From: Planococcus chinensis
Lineage (GTDB): Bacteria; Bacillota; Bacilli; Bacillales_A; Planococcaceae
Direction: 5' to 3'
Assembly: GCF_020071995.1 (NCBI RefSeq)
Contig: NZ_JABWTK010000002.1
Location: 248,001-312,000, forward strand
DNA: 64,000 nucleotides
Shown here: in pieces, positions 55,857 to 63,650 of the stretch
Layout of the letters: the number at the start of each line of letters is the position of its first letter
How positions within the stretch are numbered: position 1 is the stretch's first letter
Translations under genes and position numbers: made by a program
Notes under the pieces: generated by a model
The model's input: only the letters and a program-made list of their open reading frames with translations
The model's database searches: none
Told to the model about the DNA's origin: nothing

Positions 55857-56561
55857 ATGCTAACAAATAAAACAGTTATTGTTACTGGTGCTGCGCAAGG
55901 CATCGGACACAGCATCGCTCAGCTTTTCAAGAACGAAGGAGCACGCGTCATTGGACTGGACATTGAGGAAGTGGACATCGATGGAGTGGAGTACCGGAAA
56001 TGCGACGTAGGAAATTTCGAAGAAGTGATTGAGGTTTTCTCCGGCATCCACAAAGATTACGGCGCTATTCATATTCTCATCAACAACGCCGGATTATCAG
56101 AATTCAAATCGATTTGGGAAGTTGACGAGCAAGAATGGGACCGTATCTTAAACACCAATCTAAAAAGCGTCTTTATCTGCAGCCGGGAAGCGGCCAGGTA
56201 TATGACCGAAGACATCCGGTCGATTGTTAATATGGCTTCTACCCGTGCGTTCATGTCAGAACCAAATACCGAAACCTATTCGGCTTCCAAAGGCGGCATT
56301 TATGCATTGACCCATTCACTCGCTGCCACGTTAAGCGAAAAAGGCATTCGGGTCAACGCCATCGCACCCGGATGGATCCATACCGGTTCTGAGGAATTGC
56401 GCGGCATTGACCATGCCCAACATTGGAGCGGCCGGGTCGGCAATGGCGAAGACATCGCCCGAGCCTGCCTGTTTTTATGCGATCCACGGAATTCATTCAT
56501 CACAGGCGAATGCTTGAACATCGACGGAGGCATGACAAGAAAAATGATCTATGAACACTAG
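55857..56561 (+). CDS. Short-chain dehydrogenase/reductase
   Basis: A 234-residue NAD(P)-dependent oxidoreductase of the classical SDR type; substrate unknown. The cofactor site is VTGAAQGIGHSIAQ near the N-terminus, NNAG follows near residue 80, and the catalytic Ser, Tyr and Lys are in NMASTRAF and TYSASKGG. The C-terminus ends at the usual GGMTRKM. LDIEEVDI after beta-strand 2 suggests an acidic residue and NAD preference. AAGGAG lies nine bases before the ATG at 55857. The TAG stop lies inside the first copy of a repeat. The gene interrupts the B. subtilis order, in which flagellar genes occupy this place. Confidence 0.88.
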   Translation: MLTNKTVIVTGAAQGIGHSIAQLFKNEGARVIGLDIEEVDIDGVEYRKCDVGNFEEVIEVFSGIHKDYGAIHILINNAGLSEFKSIWEVDEQEWDRILNTNLKSVFICSREAARYMTEDIRSIVNMASTRAFMSEPNTETYSASKGGIYALTHSLAATLSEKGIRVNAIAPGWIHTGSEELRGIDHAQHWSGRVGNGEDIARACLFLCDPRNSFITGECLNIDGGMTRKMIYEH

Positions 56562-56600
56562 AAAAGCGGAAGCGCCTGTCCAGTCCCGACAAGCGCTGGA
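56555..56600 (+). repeat. Dispersed intergenic repeat, copy 1
   Basis: A 46-base unit beginning ACACTAGAAAAGCGGAAGCG. It is identical to copy 2 (56678-56723) except for one base. Its CACTAG contributes the last codon and stop of the SDR gene. I recall similar GAAAAGCGGAAGCGCC units scattered in Bacillaceae genomes. Confidence 0.85.
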
Positions 56601-56677
56601 GGATTTGAAAGCCATGGCGCTTTACAGCCATGGATTCAAAGCCGAAGCGACCTCGAGGGGCTAGGCGCTGCAACTGG
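56601..56677. repeat. Palindromic core between the two repeat copies
   Basis: A 77-base segment with an inverted repeat: TTTGAA...CCATGG at 56604-56617 pairs with CCATGGATTCAAA at 56629-56640 after bulges. It is followed by a CCTCGAGG palindrome and CTGGACACTAG leading into copy 2. No coding potential was recognised. Confidence 0.6.
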
Positions 56678-56723
56678 ACACTAGAAAAGCGGAAGCGCCT
56701 GTCCAGCCCCGACAAGCGCTGGA
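56678..56723 (+). repeat. Dispersed intergenic repeat, copy 2
   Basis: Second copy of the 46-base unit (C in place of T at one position). With copy 1 it flanks a palindromic core, giving a composite element of about 170 bases. Confidence 0.85.
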
Positions 56724-56737
56724 AACACAACTTAACA

Positions 56738-56767
56738 TAAAAGCCTGCCGGAGGTCCGGCAGGCTTT
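56738..56767 (-). terminator. Terminator of the PilZ gene
   Basis: A 12-pair stem (56740-56751 with 56756-56767), AAAGCCTGCCGG and its complement, around a four-base loop. It overlaps the stop codon; the T tract is short. Confidence 0.8.
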
Positions 56768-57110
56768 AAATAATGGCTATTCGGGCTTTAATTTCTTCTG
56801 CAATCAGCATTTCTTTTGCTGAATCTGCAAAATACTCCACTCCATAAACCCACCCATTTGGAATTGCAGACTTCCACACCAATTCTCCACTTGCAGCAAT
56901 ATTTTCGTGATTGATCTTAAAAAAGAATTTAACAGCCACTGCCCCTACAGGCAATTCATGTTCAGAAAAAATTTTGGCTCCGCCTGGAGAAACATCCAGA
57001 AGCAAGCCAAAGATACGGCGCTGAACTTCATTTTCCCGCTGAATTTCCAAACGGATTTCAGGCGGTTTTCCAAAACTATAGCGATAACTTTCCATTCGAT
57101 CCTGAAACAT
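56766..57110 (-). CDS. PilZ domain protein
   Basis: A 114-residue single-domain protein resembling PilZ, the cyclic-di-GMP receptor fold. LLLDVSPGGAKI matches the D/N-x-S-x-x-G half of the binding motif, and GVEYF near residue 90 fits the C-terminal strand. The RxxxR half is incomplete: only one Arg (Arg10 in ESYRYSFGKP) is at a suitable place, so binding of the nucleotide may be weak or lost. AGGAG lies nine bases before the ATG. It stands alone between comFC and the repeat element, where flagellar genes occur in Bacillus. Its function is unknown. Confidence 0.72.
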   Translation of the reverse strand: MFQDRMESYRYSFGKPPEIRLEIQRENEVQRRIFGLLLDVSPGGAKIFSEHELPVGAVAVKFFFKINHENIAASGELVWKSAIPNGWVYGVEYFADSAKEMLIAEEIKARIAII

Positions 57111-57143
57111 TGGACCGCTCTCCTTTCGCAGTAAAATTTCAGG

Positions 57144-57803
57144 CTAGCCCCGAATCAATGTCCATGTGTGGATTTCCTCAGCACCGGCATTTTTCAAAGT
57201 TTTGGCAGCCTGGCGCAAAGTTGTTCCCGTCGTATAAAGGTCATCGACTAAGAGAATTTTTTTCGGCACGGTTTCACCATTCCAAGCAAATAAATTTTCA
57301 ACAGCCATTCGTTCTTTTTTGGACTTGGTGCCTTGTGTGGAGTCGCTTTTAATAAGGAAATGCTGATAGTTTATTTCTGCAGCATCCAGCAGCCGGTCCA
57401 CTTGCGGAAAGGTCCGCTCCATTAATTTACTTGCATGCATTGGGATCGGTACGACTACGCCTCTTGGTTTTCGGAGTGACCGCTTCACCTCTTCAGCAAA
57501 TACTTTCGAGAGTTCGACATCCTGCAGAAACTTGTAGCGATGCAAGAATGTTTTCATGGCTTCGGTATACTGGTATAAACTAGTGCCTGATGCGATATTC
57601 CCACCGTATTCAGTGGTTTCCCAATAGCTGCAATCTGTACATAATACGCTTCCAGGCAGGCTGCAAATGCTGCATCTTGGACCGTGGATCTCAACAAATT
57701 CCGCTTTGCACTTTTTGCAGACTGATTCTTGCCTGTTCCGCAATAGGAGACCTTGCCAAGTCGGGCTATAGACAACGGTTGCATCACAGAGCAAACATTT
57801 CAT
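57144..57803 (-). CDS. comFC: Competence protein ComFC
   Basis: A 219-residue phosphoribosyltransferase-like protein needed for DNA uptake and transformation. The N-terminus has a four-Cys zinc ribbon (CLLC ... CKKC) and a second CSIC/CTDC pair. The PRPP-binding loop is LLVDDLYTTGTTL near residue 185. Its ATG overlaps the comFA stop by four bases. comFB, which lies between them in B. subtilis, is absent. Confidence 0.93.
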   Translation of the reverse strand: MKCLLCDATVVYSPTWQGLLLRNRQESVCKKCKAEFVEIHGPRCSICSLPGSVLCTDCSYWETTEYGGNIASGTSLYQYTEAMKTFLHRYKFLQDVELSKVFAEEVKRSLRKPRGVVVPIPMHASKLMERTFPQVDRLLDAAEINYQHFLIKSDSTQGTKSKKERMAVENLFAWNGETVPKKILLVDDLYTTGTTLRQAAKTLKNAGAEEIHTWTLIRG

Positions 57804-59128
57804 AGGCGGCTCCTCGCATTATAGGAAATGATCCTTTTTCTGGCTTTATCCATTTCTCTTGCAATGCCGTCATGGAAAAACAGCACGTCCCCTTCCGGCT
57901 GCTCGCTCGATCTTCCGGCGCGACCTGAAATTTGAATCAACGCAGAAGCGTCGAATATCCGGTCGTCTGCTCCGACTACAGCCACTTGAACATTTGGAAT
58001 GGTAATTCCACGCTCCAGAATGGTCGAAGTCAATAACCCTGGAATTTCGCCTGTTCGCAGTTGCATCACTTTTTCTTTTCGGAGCGGATCCTGGGAGTGC
58101 ACCGCTTCAATGCGCGGATCTAATTTTTGAAAAAGAGTGATGCTTTGGTCAATCAGTTCAATCGTCGGCAAAAACAACAAAAAAGGTTCTTGTTTCCATA
58201 TCTTTTCCTTTATCCAGACTGCCAATTTGTTGGGGATCTTATTTTTCAACAAGCTTTTTTTGTAGTTCCAAAGCGGCTCAAAGCTTGGCACCGGCAAATC
58301 ATAGCCATGGAAACGCCTGAAGATTTCGGAGCGGTCAGGAACTTTCTCCAGCAGCCTTTCTGAAGGTGTTGCTGAAACATAAACAACTGGTGCCGTTTCT
58401 TTTTTCGCCTTCATGACGGCCCGTTCGAGAGACGCATCATATGAATACGGAAATGCATCCGCTTCGTCGACAATCATCACATCGAACGCATCCTGAAAAC
58501 GATAAAGCTGGTGGGTGGTCGCAATGACAATGTCGGCGAATCCCGCTTCGAACGGAGCTCCCCCATATAAAGTATGGACAATTGTATCGGGAAAGACCCT
58601 CTTGATGCGGGGCGATAATTCCAGTACGACGTCCGTCCGTGGAGCGGCAACGCACACACGATGCCCTTTTTGCAGGGCTTCAAAAATAGGCATAAACAAT
58701 AATTCTGTTTTTCCGGCTCCGCAAACAGCGTATACGAGGTGTGATTTGTTTTGCTTCAGGCTTCTTGACACTTCACTTGACGCACGTTCCTGAAGGCTGG
58801 TTAGGGTGCCTGTCCAGGCGAATGAATGATTTTTCTGAGGAGATTGTGTTGGGTGCTTCCAAGTTATGAGCTCAGTGCAGGAACTGATGCGGCCCATGTT
58901 GATGCAATGCCGGCAGTAATAGCAGTCGCCTTCGCATTTGGAGCAATAAAATGAAATGATTTTTTGCGGGGAGGTTTCCAGGCAGCGGGCGCAAGCGCGG
59001 TTTTCTCCAATGCCTTTGCTGACGGCGATCAAGCCGTTGGAAATGTGTTCATCAATTAAGTCTTTTGAAAAGGGAGTGAAATTCCGCAGCCAAATTCGGC
59101 CCGTTAAAAATTCCTCCAATTCTTTCAT
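57800..59128 (-). CDS. comFA: Competence DNA helicase/translocase ComFA
   Basis: DEAD-box-like ATPase on the inner face of the membrane that helps pull transforming single-stranded DNA into the cell. About 442 residues. A zinc finger with four Cys pairs (CARC, CSKC, CYYC, CINM region) precedes Walker A in CGAGKTELLF. The Walker B box is DEAD in VMIVDEADAFPY, then SATPS, TSTILERGITI and QISGRAGR. The open frame extends 45 codons upstream into degV, but GGAAGGAAG lies six bases before the ATG at 59128, so that start is used. Confidence 0.94.
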   Translation of the reverse strand: MKELEEFLTGRIWLRNFTPFSKDLIDEHISNGLIAVSKGIGENRACARCLETSPQKIISFYCSKCEGDCYYCRHCINMGRISSCTELITWKHPTQSPQKNHSFAWTGTLTSLQERASSEVSRSLKQNKSHLVYAVCGAGKTELLFMPIFEALQKGHRVCVAAPRTDVVLELSPRIKRVFPDTIVHTLYGGAPFEAGFADIVIATTHQLYRFQDAFDVMIVDEADAFPYSYDASLERAVMKAKKETAPVVYVSATPSERLLEKVPDRSEIFRRFHGYDLPVPSFEPLWNYKKSLLKNKIPNKLAVWIKEKIWKQEPFLLFLPTIELIDQSITLFQKLDPRIEAVHSQDPLRKEKVMQLRTGEIPGLLTSTILERGITIPNVQVAVVGADDRIFDASALIQISGRAGRSSEQPEGDVLFFHDGIAREMDKARKRIISYNARSRL

Positions 59129-59166
59129 CTGCATCTTCCTTCCGAGAAGTCGGGGGTCTGGATTGG

Positions 59167-60003
59167 TTATTTCTTTACCCAACCCAAACCCATTGAACCT
59201 TCTCCTAAATGTGTACCAATAACCGGTCCAAAATACGAAATGGTGAAATCGACGCCGGGACATAAAATTTCAAGTTCTTCCTGCCATTTTTTTGCTTCTT
59301 CCGGCCGATTCGCATGAATAATGGCGGCTTCGATTGCCTCTCCGGAAGCTGCATCTTCTTGAAGCATTCCCGCAATGCGATTCATCGCTTTTTTTCGAGT
59401 CCGGATTTTTTCAAACGGAACAATCATTTTGTTTTCGAAATGCAAAAGCGGTTTAATTTGAAGCATTCCGCCGACGATTGCCTGCGTATTGGAGAGCCTT
59501 CCGCCTCTGCTTAAATGCTTTAAATCTTCAACCATGAAATAAGAACGCATATTTTTTTTCATTTTATGGAGTTCCTCCATAATCGTTGCAGCGTCCGCTC
59601 CTGCATTCGCCATATCTGCAGCTCTCAAAGCATAGAACCCCTGCATATAACATGAAACTTCCGAGTCAAAGCTATGTACACTTGCTTCTTCCACCATTTC
59701 ATTGGCCTGCTGCGATCCAGCGTAGGTTCCACTGATGCCGCTCGATAAATGAATCGAAACAATTTCATCATGCTCCCGTGCAAGTTCCGTGTATAAATTC
59801 ACGAATTCTCCTAATGGCGGCTGTGAAGTTTTCGGGAATTCTTCTTTCGCTTTTTTATAGAATTCGTCTACATGCAAGTTTACTTCTTCTGCAAAAGATT
59901 CATTTTTGAAAGTCACTTGAAGCGGGATCATGCGAATGTTTTTTTCTTTCCGGAGTTCTTCCGGCAGATAAGCCGTGCTATCTGTAACAATTGCTGTTTT
60001 CAT
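59167..60003 (-). CDS. degV: DegV family fatty-acid-binding protein (second copy)
   Basis: A 278-residue DegV/FakB-type protein next to comFA and near degU/degS, matching the B. subtilis degV locus. MKTAIVTDSTAYLP, LSSGISGTYAGSQQANEM and EDLKHLSRGGRLSNTQAIVGG are family signatures. It likely binds a fatty acid. GGAGG lies eight bases before the ATG. It is distinct from the copy at 27245-28099. Confidence 0.94.
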   Translation of the reverse strand: MKTAIVTDSTAYLPEELRKEKNIRMIPLQVTFKNESFAEEVNLHVDEFYKKAKEEFPKTSQPPLGEFVNLYTELAREHDEIVSIHLSSGISGTYAGSQQANEMVEEASVHSFDSEVSCYMQGFYALRAADMANAGADAATIMEELHKMKKNMRSYFMVEDLKHLSRGGRLSNTQAIVGGMLQIKPLLHFENKMIVPFEKIRTRKKAMNRIAGMLQEDAASGEAIEAAIIHANRPEEAKKWQEELEILCPGVDFTISYFGPVIGTHLGEGSMGLGWVKK

Positions 60004-60054
60004 ATTAAATCAGCCTCCATTGCCAGTTTACCAAAAAGAAAACCCAATAGACAT

Positions 60055-60090
60055 ATAAAAAAACTTTCTGGAAAATCTTCCAGAAAGTTT
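60055..60090 (-). terminator. Terminator of the lipoprotein gene at 60165-60725
   Basis: AAACTTTCTGGA (60061-60072) pairs with TCCAGAAAGTTT (60079-60090), followed by more T on the minus strand. Confidence 0.88.
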
Positions 60091-60164
60091 CACTTCATGC
60101 ATATTGCTCCAGCGAGTTTTTGAAATTGCACTTATTGCTCCGAACTTACCCGAAATTAGATTTT

Positions 60165-60725
60165 TTACTGATTCCCAATAAAATGCAAGCTGCTGACGCG
60201 CCACTCATTTCCCTCTTTTTTAAAGACGACTACTTGGCGTCCGGATTGTTCGGTGGCTTTTTCGGAATTCGGGTCTTTCACAGTCACGATATTTGTCGCA
60301 TACACTTCAGCTCTGTTTTCTTCATACTTTACGATGGTTTCATCGCTTGTTTTGTATGTCGTATCATAAGTAGCGAAAGTGTCCTCCAATGCCTTTCGGT
60401 CTTCTTCCCGGTCAAAGCCTTCGGGATTTTCCGAAATGACGTTCATGTACCGGTTCAAGTCTTCCGCATTAAAAGCTTCAATATATTCCTGGTAAGCCGC
60501 TAGAATAGCAGTTGCCTCTTCTTTGGGCACATCCGCTTGAATAACCTTCCCATCGTCTCCCAATGTAAAGCCCACTTCTTTATCTTCCATCCCATGGTCG
60601 ACCGCATTGTTTTCATTCGCTGAATTGCCGTCATCCGCTGTATTCTGATTTCCTGTGGCCTCTTCTGAATTGGAACATGCAGCCAGTGTAAGCATTAAAG
60701 CTAGAACGATCATTATTTTTTTCAT
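60165..60725 (-). CDS. Lipoprotein with NTF2-like C-terminal domain
   Basis: A 186-residue lipoprotein: the signal peptide ends LMLTLAAC with lipidated Cys17, then an Asn/Glu-rich linker (about 18-50). The second half (about 70-186) looks like an NTF2/SnoaL-type fold: EATAILAAYQEYIEAFNAEDL, then a beta-rich part ending in VVVFKKEGNEWRVSSLHFIG. The function is unknown; such domains often bind small ligands or act in assembly. GGAGG precedes the ATG. It is transcribed alone, between degU and degV; B. subtilis has no such gene here. Confidence 0.75.
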   Translation of the reverse strand: MKKIMIVLALMLTLAACSNSEEATGNQNTADDGNSANENNAVDHGMEDKEVGFTLGDDGKVIQADVPKEEATAILAAYQEYIEAFNAEDLNRYMNVISENPEGFDREEDRKALEDTFATYDTTYKTSDETIVKYEENRAEVYATNIVTVKDPNSEKATEQSGRQVVVFKKEGNEWRVSSLHFIGNQ

Positions 60726-60802
60726 CAGGCATACCTCCTGCGGTTCATTTTGACATAGCGGATCTTGAAATACAATGAAGAAACTGTGTCGAATTCCTTA
60801 CA

Positions 60803-60836
60803 CCAAAAAGGCCTGCAGCAAGCTGCAGGCCTTTTT
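60803..60836 (-). terminator. Terminator of degU
   Basis: AAAAAGGCCTGCAGC (60804-60818) pairs with GCTGCAGGCCTTTTT across a two-base gap. It is palindromic and works on either strand. Confidence 0.88.
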
Positions 60837-60849
60837 AAAAGTAATTCAC

Positions 60850-61524
60850 TTATCTTACTTCCACCCAGCCGTTTTTAATCGCTGTCACGACTGCTTGAGT
60901 ACGGTCATTCACTTGCATTTTCTGCAAGATGCTCGAAACATGGTTTTTAACCGTTTTTTCAGAGATAAACAGAGTTTCACCGATTACCCGGTTGCTTTGG
61001 CCATCCGTCAATAATTGAAGGACTTCGCTTTCGCGTTTTGTCAGCAAATGATAAGGACGGCGGATTTCCGTTTGGTGGAACGACCCTTTGTTTTCGCGTT
61101 CGCTTAATCTGCGGAACTCCATTACCAGATTGCGGGTAACTTTCGGATGCAGATAAGAACCGCCTTTTGCCACGACTTTAATTGCTTGGATAATCGCTTC
61201 TGCGTCCATTTCTTTCAGCATGTAGCCAAGCGCTCCGGTTTTCAAAGCATGGGTAACATAAGATTCATCATCGTGAATTGACAGCATAATGACTTTGGCA
61301 TCCGGATATTTCTCCATTAATTCACCCGTAGCCTCTACGCCATTTTTTTGTGGCATATTGATATCCATCAATACCACATCAGGGCGATGCTCTTCATATA
61401 ATTTCGTCACTTCTGTGCCGTCTCCGCCTTCTGCGACAACTTCAAACGAATCTTCAAAGTCGAGAATTCGTTTAACCCCTTCGCGGAATAGCTGGTGATC
61501 GTCAATAATAATAATTTTCGTCAT
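60850..61524 (-). CDS. degU: Response regulator DegU
   Basis: NarL-type transcription regulator, 224 residues, controlling exoenzymes, biofilm and competence in Bacillus. The receiver domain (about 1-120) has phospho-acceptor Asp54 in [13 protein letters not shown] and the conserved Lys in [11 protein letters not shown]. The LuxR-type helix-turn-helix is in the C-terminal third: [12 protein letters not shown], then [27 protein letters not shown] precedes the ATG. It lies 27 bases downstream of degS, its cognate kinase. Confidence 0.96.
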   Translation of the reverse strand: MTKIIIIDDHQLFREGVKRILDFEDSFEVVAEGGDGTEVTKLYEEHRPDVVLMDINMPQKNGVEATGELMEKYPDAKVIMLSIHDDESYVTHALKTGALGYMLKEMDAEAIIQAIKVVAKGGSYLHPKVTRNLVMEFRRLSERENKGSFHQTEIRRPYHLLTKRESEVLQLLTDGQSNRVIGETLFISEKTVKNHVSSILQKMQVNDRTQAVVTAIKNGWVEVR

Positions 61525-61551
61525 TATGTTGTCCTCCTCAAATACCTTATC

Positions 61552-62697
61552 TTATCCATCAGTTTTCAACGGGATTTGAAACATCAACACTGTTCCGTTA
61601 CCCAGAGAAGAGTTTATGTAAAAATCGCCGTCTACTAAATCAATGCGTTCTTTCATTCCGATCAAGCCGAATGATTGGTTCTTTACAATGCTCTGGTCGA
61701 ACCCTGAGCCGTTGTCTTTCACCACTAAGGTGACGTGGTCTTTTAGCCATTCCACATTCACTTCTATGGATGAAGCTTTGCCATGCCGGATGGCATTTGA
61801 AACGGCTTCCTGCACCAATCTAAAAATAGATGTCTCGTAATTCCCAGGCAGCCTGACTTCTTTTCCGCTTGTATGGAATAGCAGCCGCGTGCCTTGGTTA
61901 TAATCTTCGATTGTTTCCAGATATTTTTTCAGAGTCGGCACAAGCCCCAAATCATCAAGAGCCATCGGACGCAAATCGTAAATAATTCTTCTTACTTCGG
62001 TAAGCGCATCCCGAACCATTTCTTTTAACGAAGATATTTCCTTAAAAGCCGGTTCCGGCCCTTTTTCTCTGTAAGTTCTCTCAATCAAATCCGATCGAAG
62101 CAGAACGTTTGCCATCATCTGGGCAGGCCCGTCGTGAATTTCCCGGGACAGCCGTTTCCGCTCTTCTTCTTGCGCTTCAATAATACGCAAGCTATAATCT
62201 TGCTTTAGCTTCACGCTGTCAATCGCTTCCCCGATTTCAGGATGGTCTGAAGCCAGATAGTTGATTGTGACATTTAAACGATTGACATGATGCTCTGCCT
62301 GTTCAATCGTCTGCAGCAGTGTTTGCAGCCTGCGCTGCAGCCGGTCCCTTTTTTGGCGGTACTGTTTTTCTTCAGAACGGTTCACAGACAATTGAACTTG
62401 CAATTCATTTGCTTGTTCGTATGCCTGCCTAACCTCGATTTCCGAAAATGAATTAAAAAACTTAGACACTTCAGCGAGACGTCTCCGGGCTGCCCGGGTT
62501 TTTTCTTCAAGCAGGTCTCCGGCTTTTATGACACGGGTAATATTTGTTCGCACATCTTCAAGTTCGTCTTTCATATCTTCATAACTTTGGCGACTTTTTT
62601 CACTGATGACGAAAATATCCTGCTTTGAACTTTCCATTTTCTCCAGCACTTCATTAAAAATGGAATCTAACGCTTTCATATCGAATTTTTTAGCCAT
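61552..62697 (-). CDS. degS: Sensor histidine kinase DegS
   Basis: Cytoplasmic kinase that phosphorylates DegU; 381 residues and no membrane segments. A long coiled-coil sensor region (about 1-175) is followed by the HisKA_3 motif with His188 in RLSREIHDGPAQMMANVLL. The ATPase domain has EAVSNAIRHGKAS, VKDNGSGFD and FGLIGMKERIDLV. AAGGCGG precedes the ATG. A TGTTATACT extended -10 element lies about 80 bases upstream. degS and degU form one operon, as in B. subtilis. Confidence 0.96.
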   Translation of the reverse strand: MAKKFDMKALDSIFNEVLEKMESSKQDIFVISEKSRQSYEDMKDELEDVRTNITRVIKAGDLLEEKTRAARRRLAEVSKFFNSFSEIEVRQAYEQANELQVQLSVNRSEEKQYRQKRDRLQRRLQTLLQTIEQAEHHVNRLNVTINYLASDHPEIGEAIDSVKLKQDYSLRIIEAQEEERKRLSREIHDGPAQMMANVLLRSDLIERTYREKGPEPAFKEISSLKEMVRDALTEVRRIIYDLRPMALDDLGLVPTLKKYLETIEDYNQGTRLLFHTSGKEVRLPGNYETSIFRLVQEAVSNAIRHGKASSIEVNVEWLKDHVTLVVKDNGSGFDQSIVKNQSFGLIGMKERIDLVDGDFYINSSLGNGTVLMFQIPLKTDG

Positions 62698-62775
62698 TTT
62701 AAAACCGCCTTAGCTATACTTAACTGTATATTAGGGAAAAATCCTTGCACCTTTATGCCTGTCACAGCTTACACA

Positions 62776-62784
62776 AGTATAACA
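62776..62784 (-). promoter_or_regulatory. Possible extended -10 promoter of degS
   Basis: Minus-strand TGTTATACT, with no clear -35 element. Confidence 0.4.
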
Positions 62785-62814
62785 CTTTATAAGGAAAGCC
62801 GTATTAAAAACACA

Positions 62815-62843
62815 TTACAAATTATCTGATTATATTCTACACT
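62815..62843 (+). promoter_or_regulatory. Possible promoter of yvyE
   Basis: TTACAA (62815-62820) and TACACT (62838-62843) are 17 bases apart, 13 bases before the start codon. The short leader still holds the ribosome site. Confidence 0.4.
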
Positions 62844-62856
62844 AGGGGGAGCCAAA

Positions 62857-63492
62857 ATGCGAGAAAATTACAAAACTATCGGTGAATTAACAGAATGTGA
62901 AATTATTATACAAAAATCACGTTTTATCGGCTATGCCAAGCGGGCAGAAACCGAAAAAGAAGCTCTGGATTTTATTGAATCGATTAAAGCAAAACACCGC
63001 TCTGCCAATCATAATTGCTCCGCCTATTTAATAGGAGAACATGATTCGATCCAAAAAGCGAATGACGACGGAGAACCAAGCGGCACTGCCGGTTTTCCTA
63101 TGCTGGAAGTATTAAAAAAGCAAGGATTAAAAGATGCAGTTGTTGTAGTTACCCGCTACTTCGGCGGCATTAAACTTGGAGGCGGCGGTTTAATCCGGGC
63201 ATACGGCAAAACAACGACAGAAGCAATTGCCGCATCAGGCGTGGTTGAACGTCGGCTCCATTATTTGATGAAAGTGACAATCGATTACAACTGGCTGGGG
63301 AAAGTGGAAAACGAAGTCCGCAATTCTGACTACCCATTAAAAGACATTCAGTATACGGATGGGGTCTCTCTTTTAATTTATGTACCAAGAGATAAAAAAG
63401 AAGTTTTTACAGGCTGGATCAACGAAATGACCAACGGGCAAGCTGCAATTGAGAGCTTGGAAAGCGAATTTCTGGAATTCAAAATTGAGTAA
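62857..63492 (+). CDS. yvyE: YigZ/IMPACT family protein (YvyE)
   Basis: A 211-residue protein. The N-terminal UPF0029 domain (about 15-125) includes KSRFIGYAKRAETEKEA, DDGEPSGTAGFPMLEVL and VVVTRYFGGIKLGGGGLIRAYG, the signature of the YigZ/IMPACT family. The C-terminal domain (about 135-205) is the small alpha/beta YigZ domain. The function is unclear; links to translation and to proline dipeptidase-like activity have been suggested for homologues. GGGGGAG precedes the ATG. It is divergent from degS, as in B. subtilis. Confidence 0.93.
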   Translation: MRENYKTIGELTECEIIIQKSRFIGYAKRAETEKEALDFIESIKAKHRSANHNCSAYLIGEHDSIQKANDDGEPSGTAGFPMLEVLKKQGLKDAVVVVTRYFGGIKLGGGGLIRAYGKTTTEAIAASGVVERRLHYLMKVTIDYNWLGKVENEVRNSDYPLKDIQYTDGVSLLIYVPRDKKEVFTGWINEMTNGQAAIESLESEFLEFKIE

Positions 63493-63501
63493 TCATTTTC
63501 A

Positions 63502-63530
63502 TTTACGAATTTCCTGTCTCACTGTATAAT
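63502..63530 (+). promoter_or_regulatory. Predicted promoter of the LCP-family gene
   Basis: TTTACG (63502-63507), 17 bases, TATAAT (63525-63530). CTGTCT (63514-63519) and AGACAG (63531-63536) form an inverted repeat around the -10 box, possibly an operator. Confidence 0.5.
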
Positions 63531-63650
63531 AGACAGAACCAAAGTAACCATATACGAAAGTCCTACAGAATTTCACTGATATATTTGAAAGTTTGGATGA
63601 AGCCAATTGACTATTCGGTTAGCCCATTCCGAAATAGAGGAGCCATAACA

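Noticed and set aside
56555-56723. A CRISPR-like array
   Set aside because: There are only two copies, the spacer is a 77-base palindromic core, and no cas gene is near.
56500-56730. A 76-codon minus-strand open frame over the repeat element
   Set aside because: It arises because the two repeat copies are in the same frame; repeated residues reflect the DNA repeat.
59129-59263. An N-terminal extension of ComFA
   Set aside because: The extra 45 codons overlap degV and precede the ribosome site used by the ATG at 59128.
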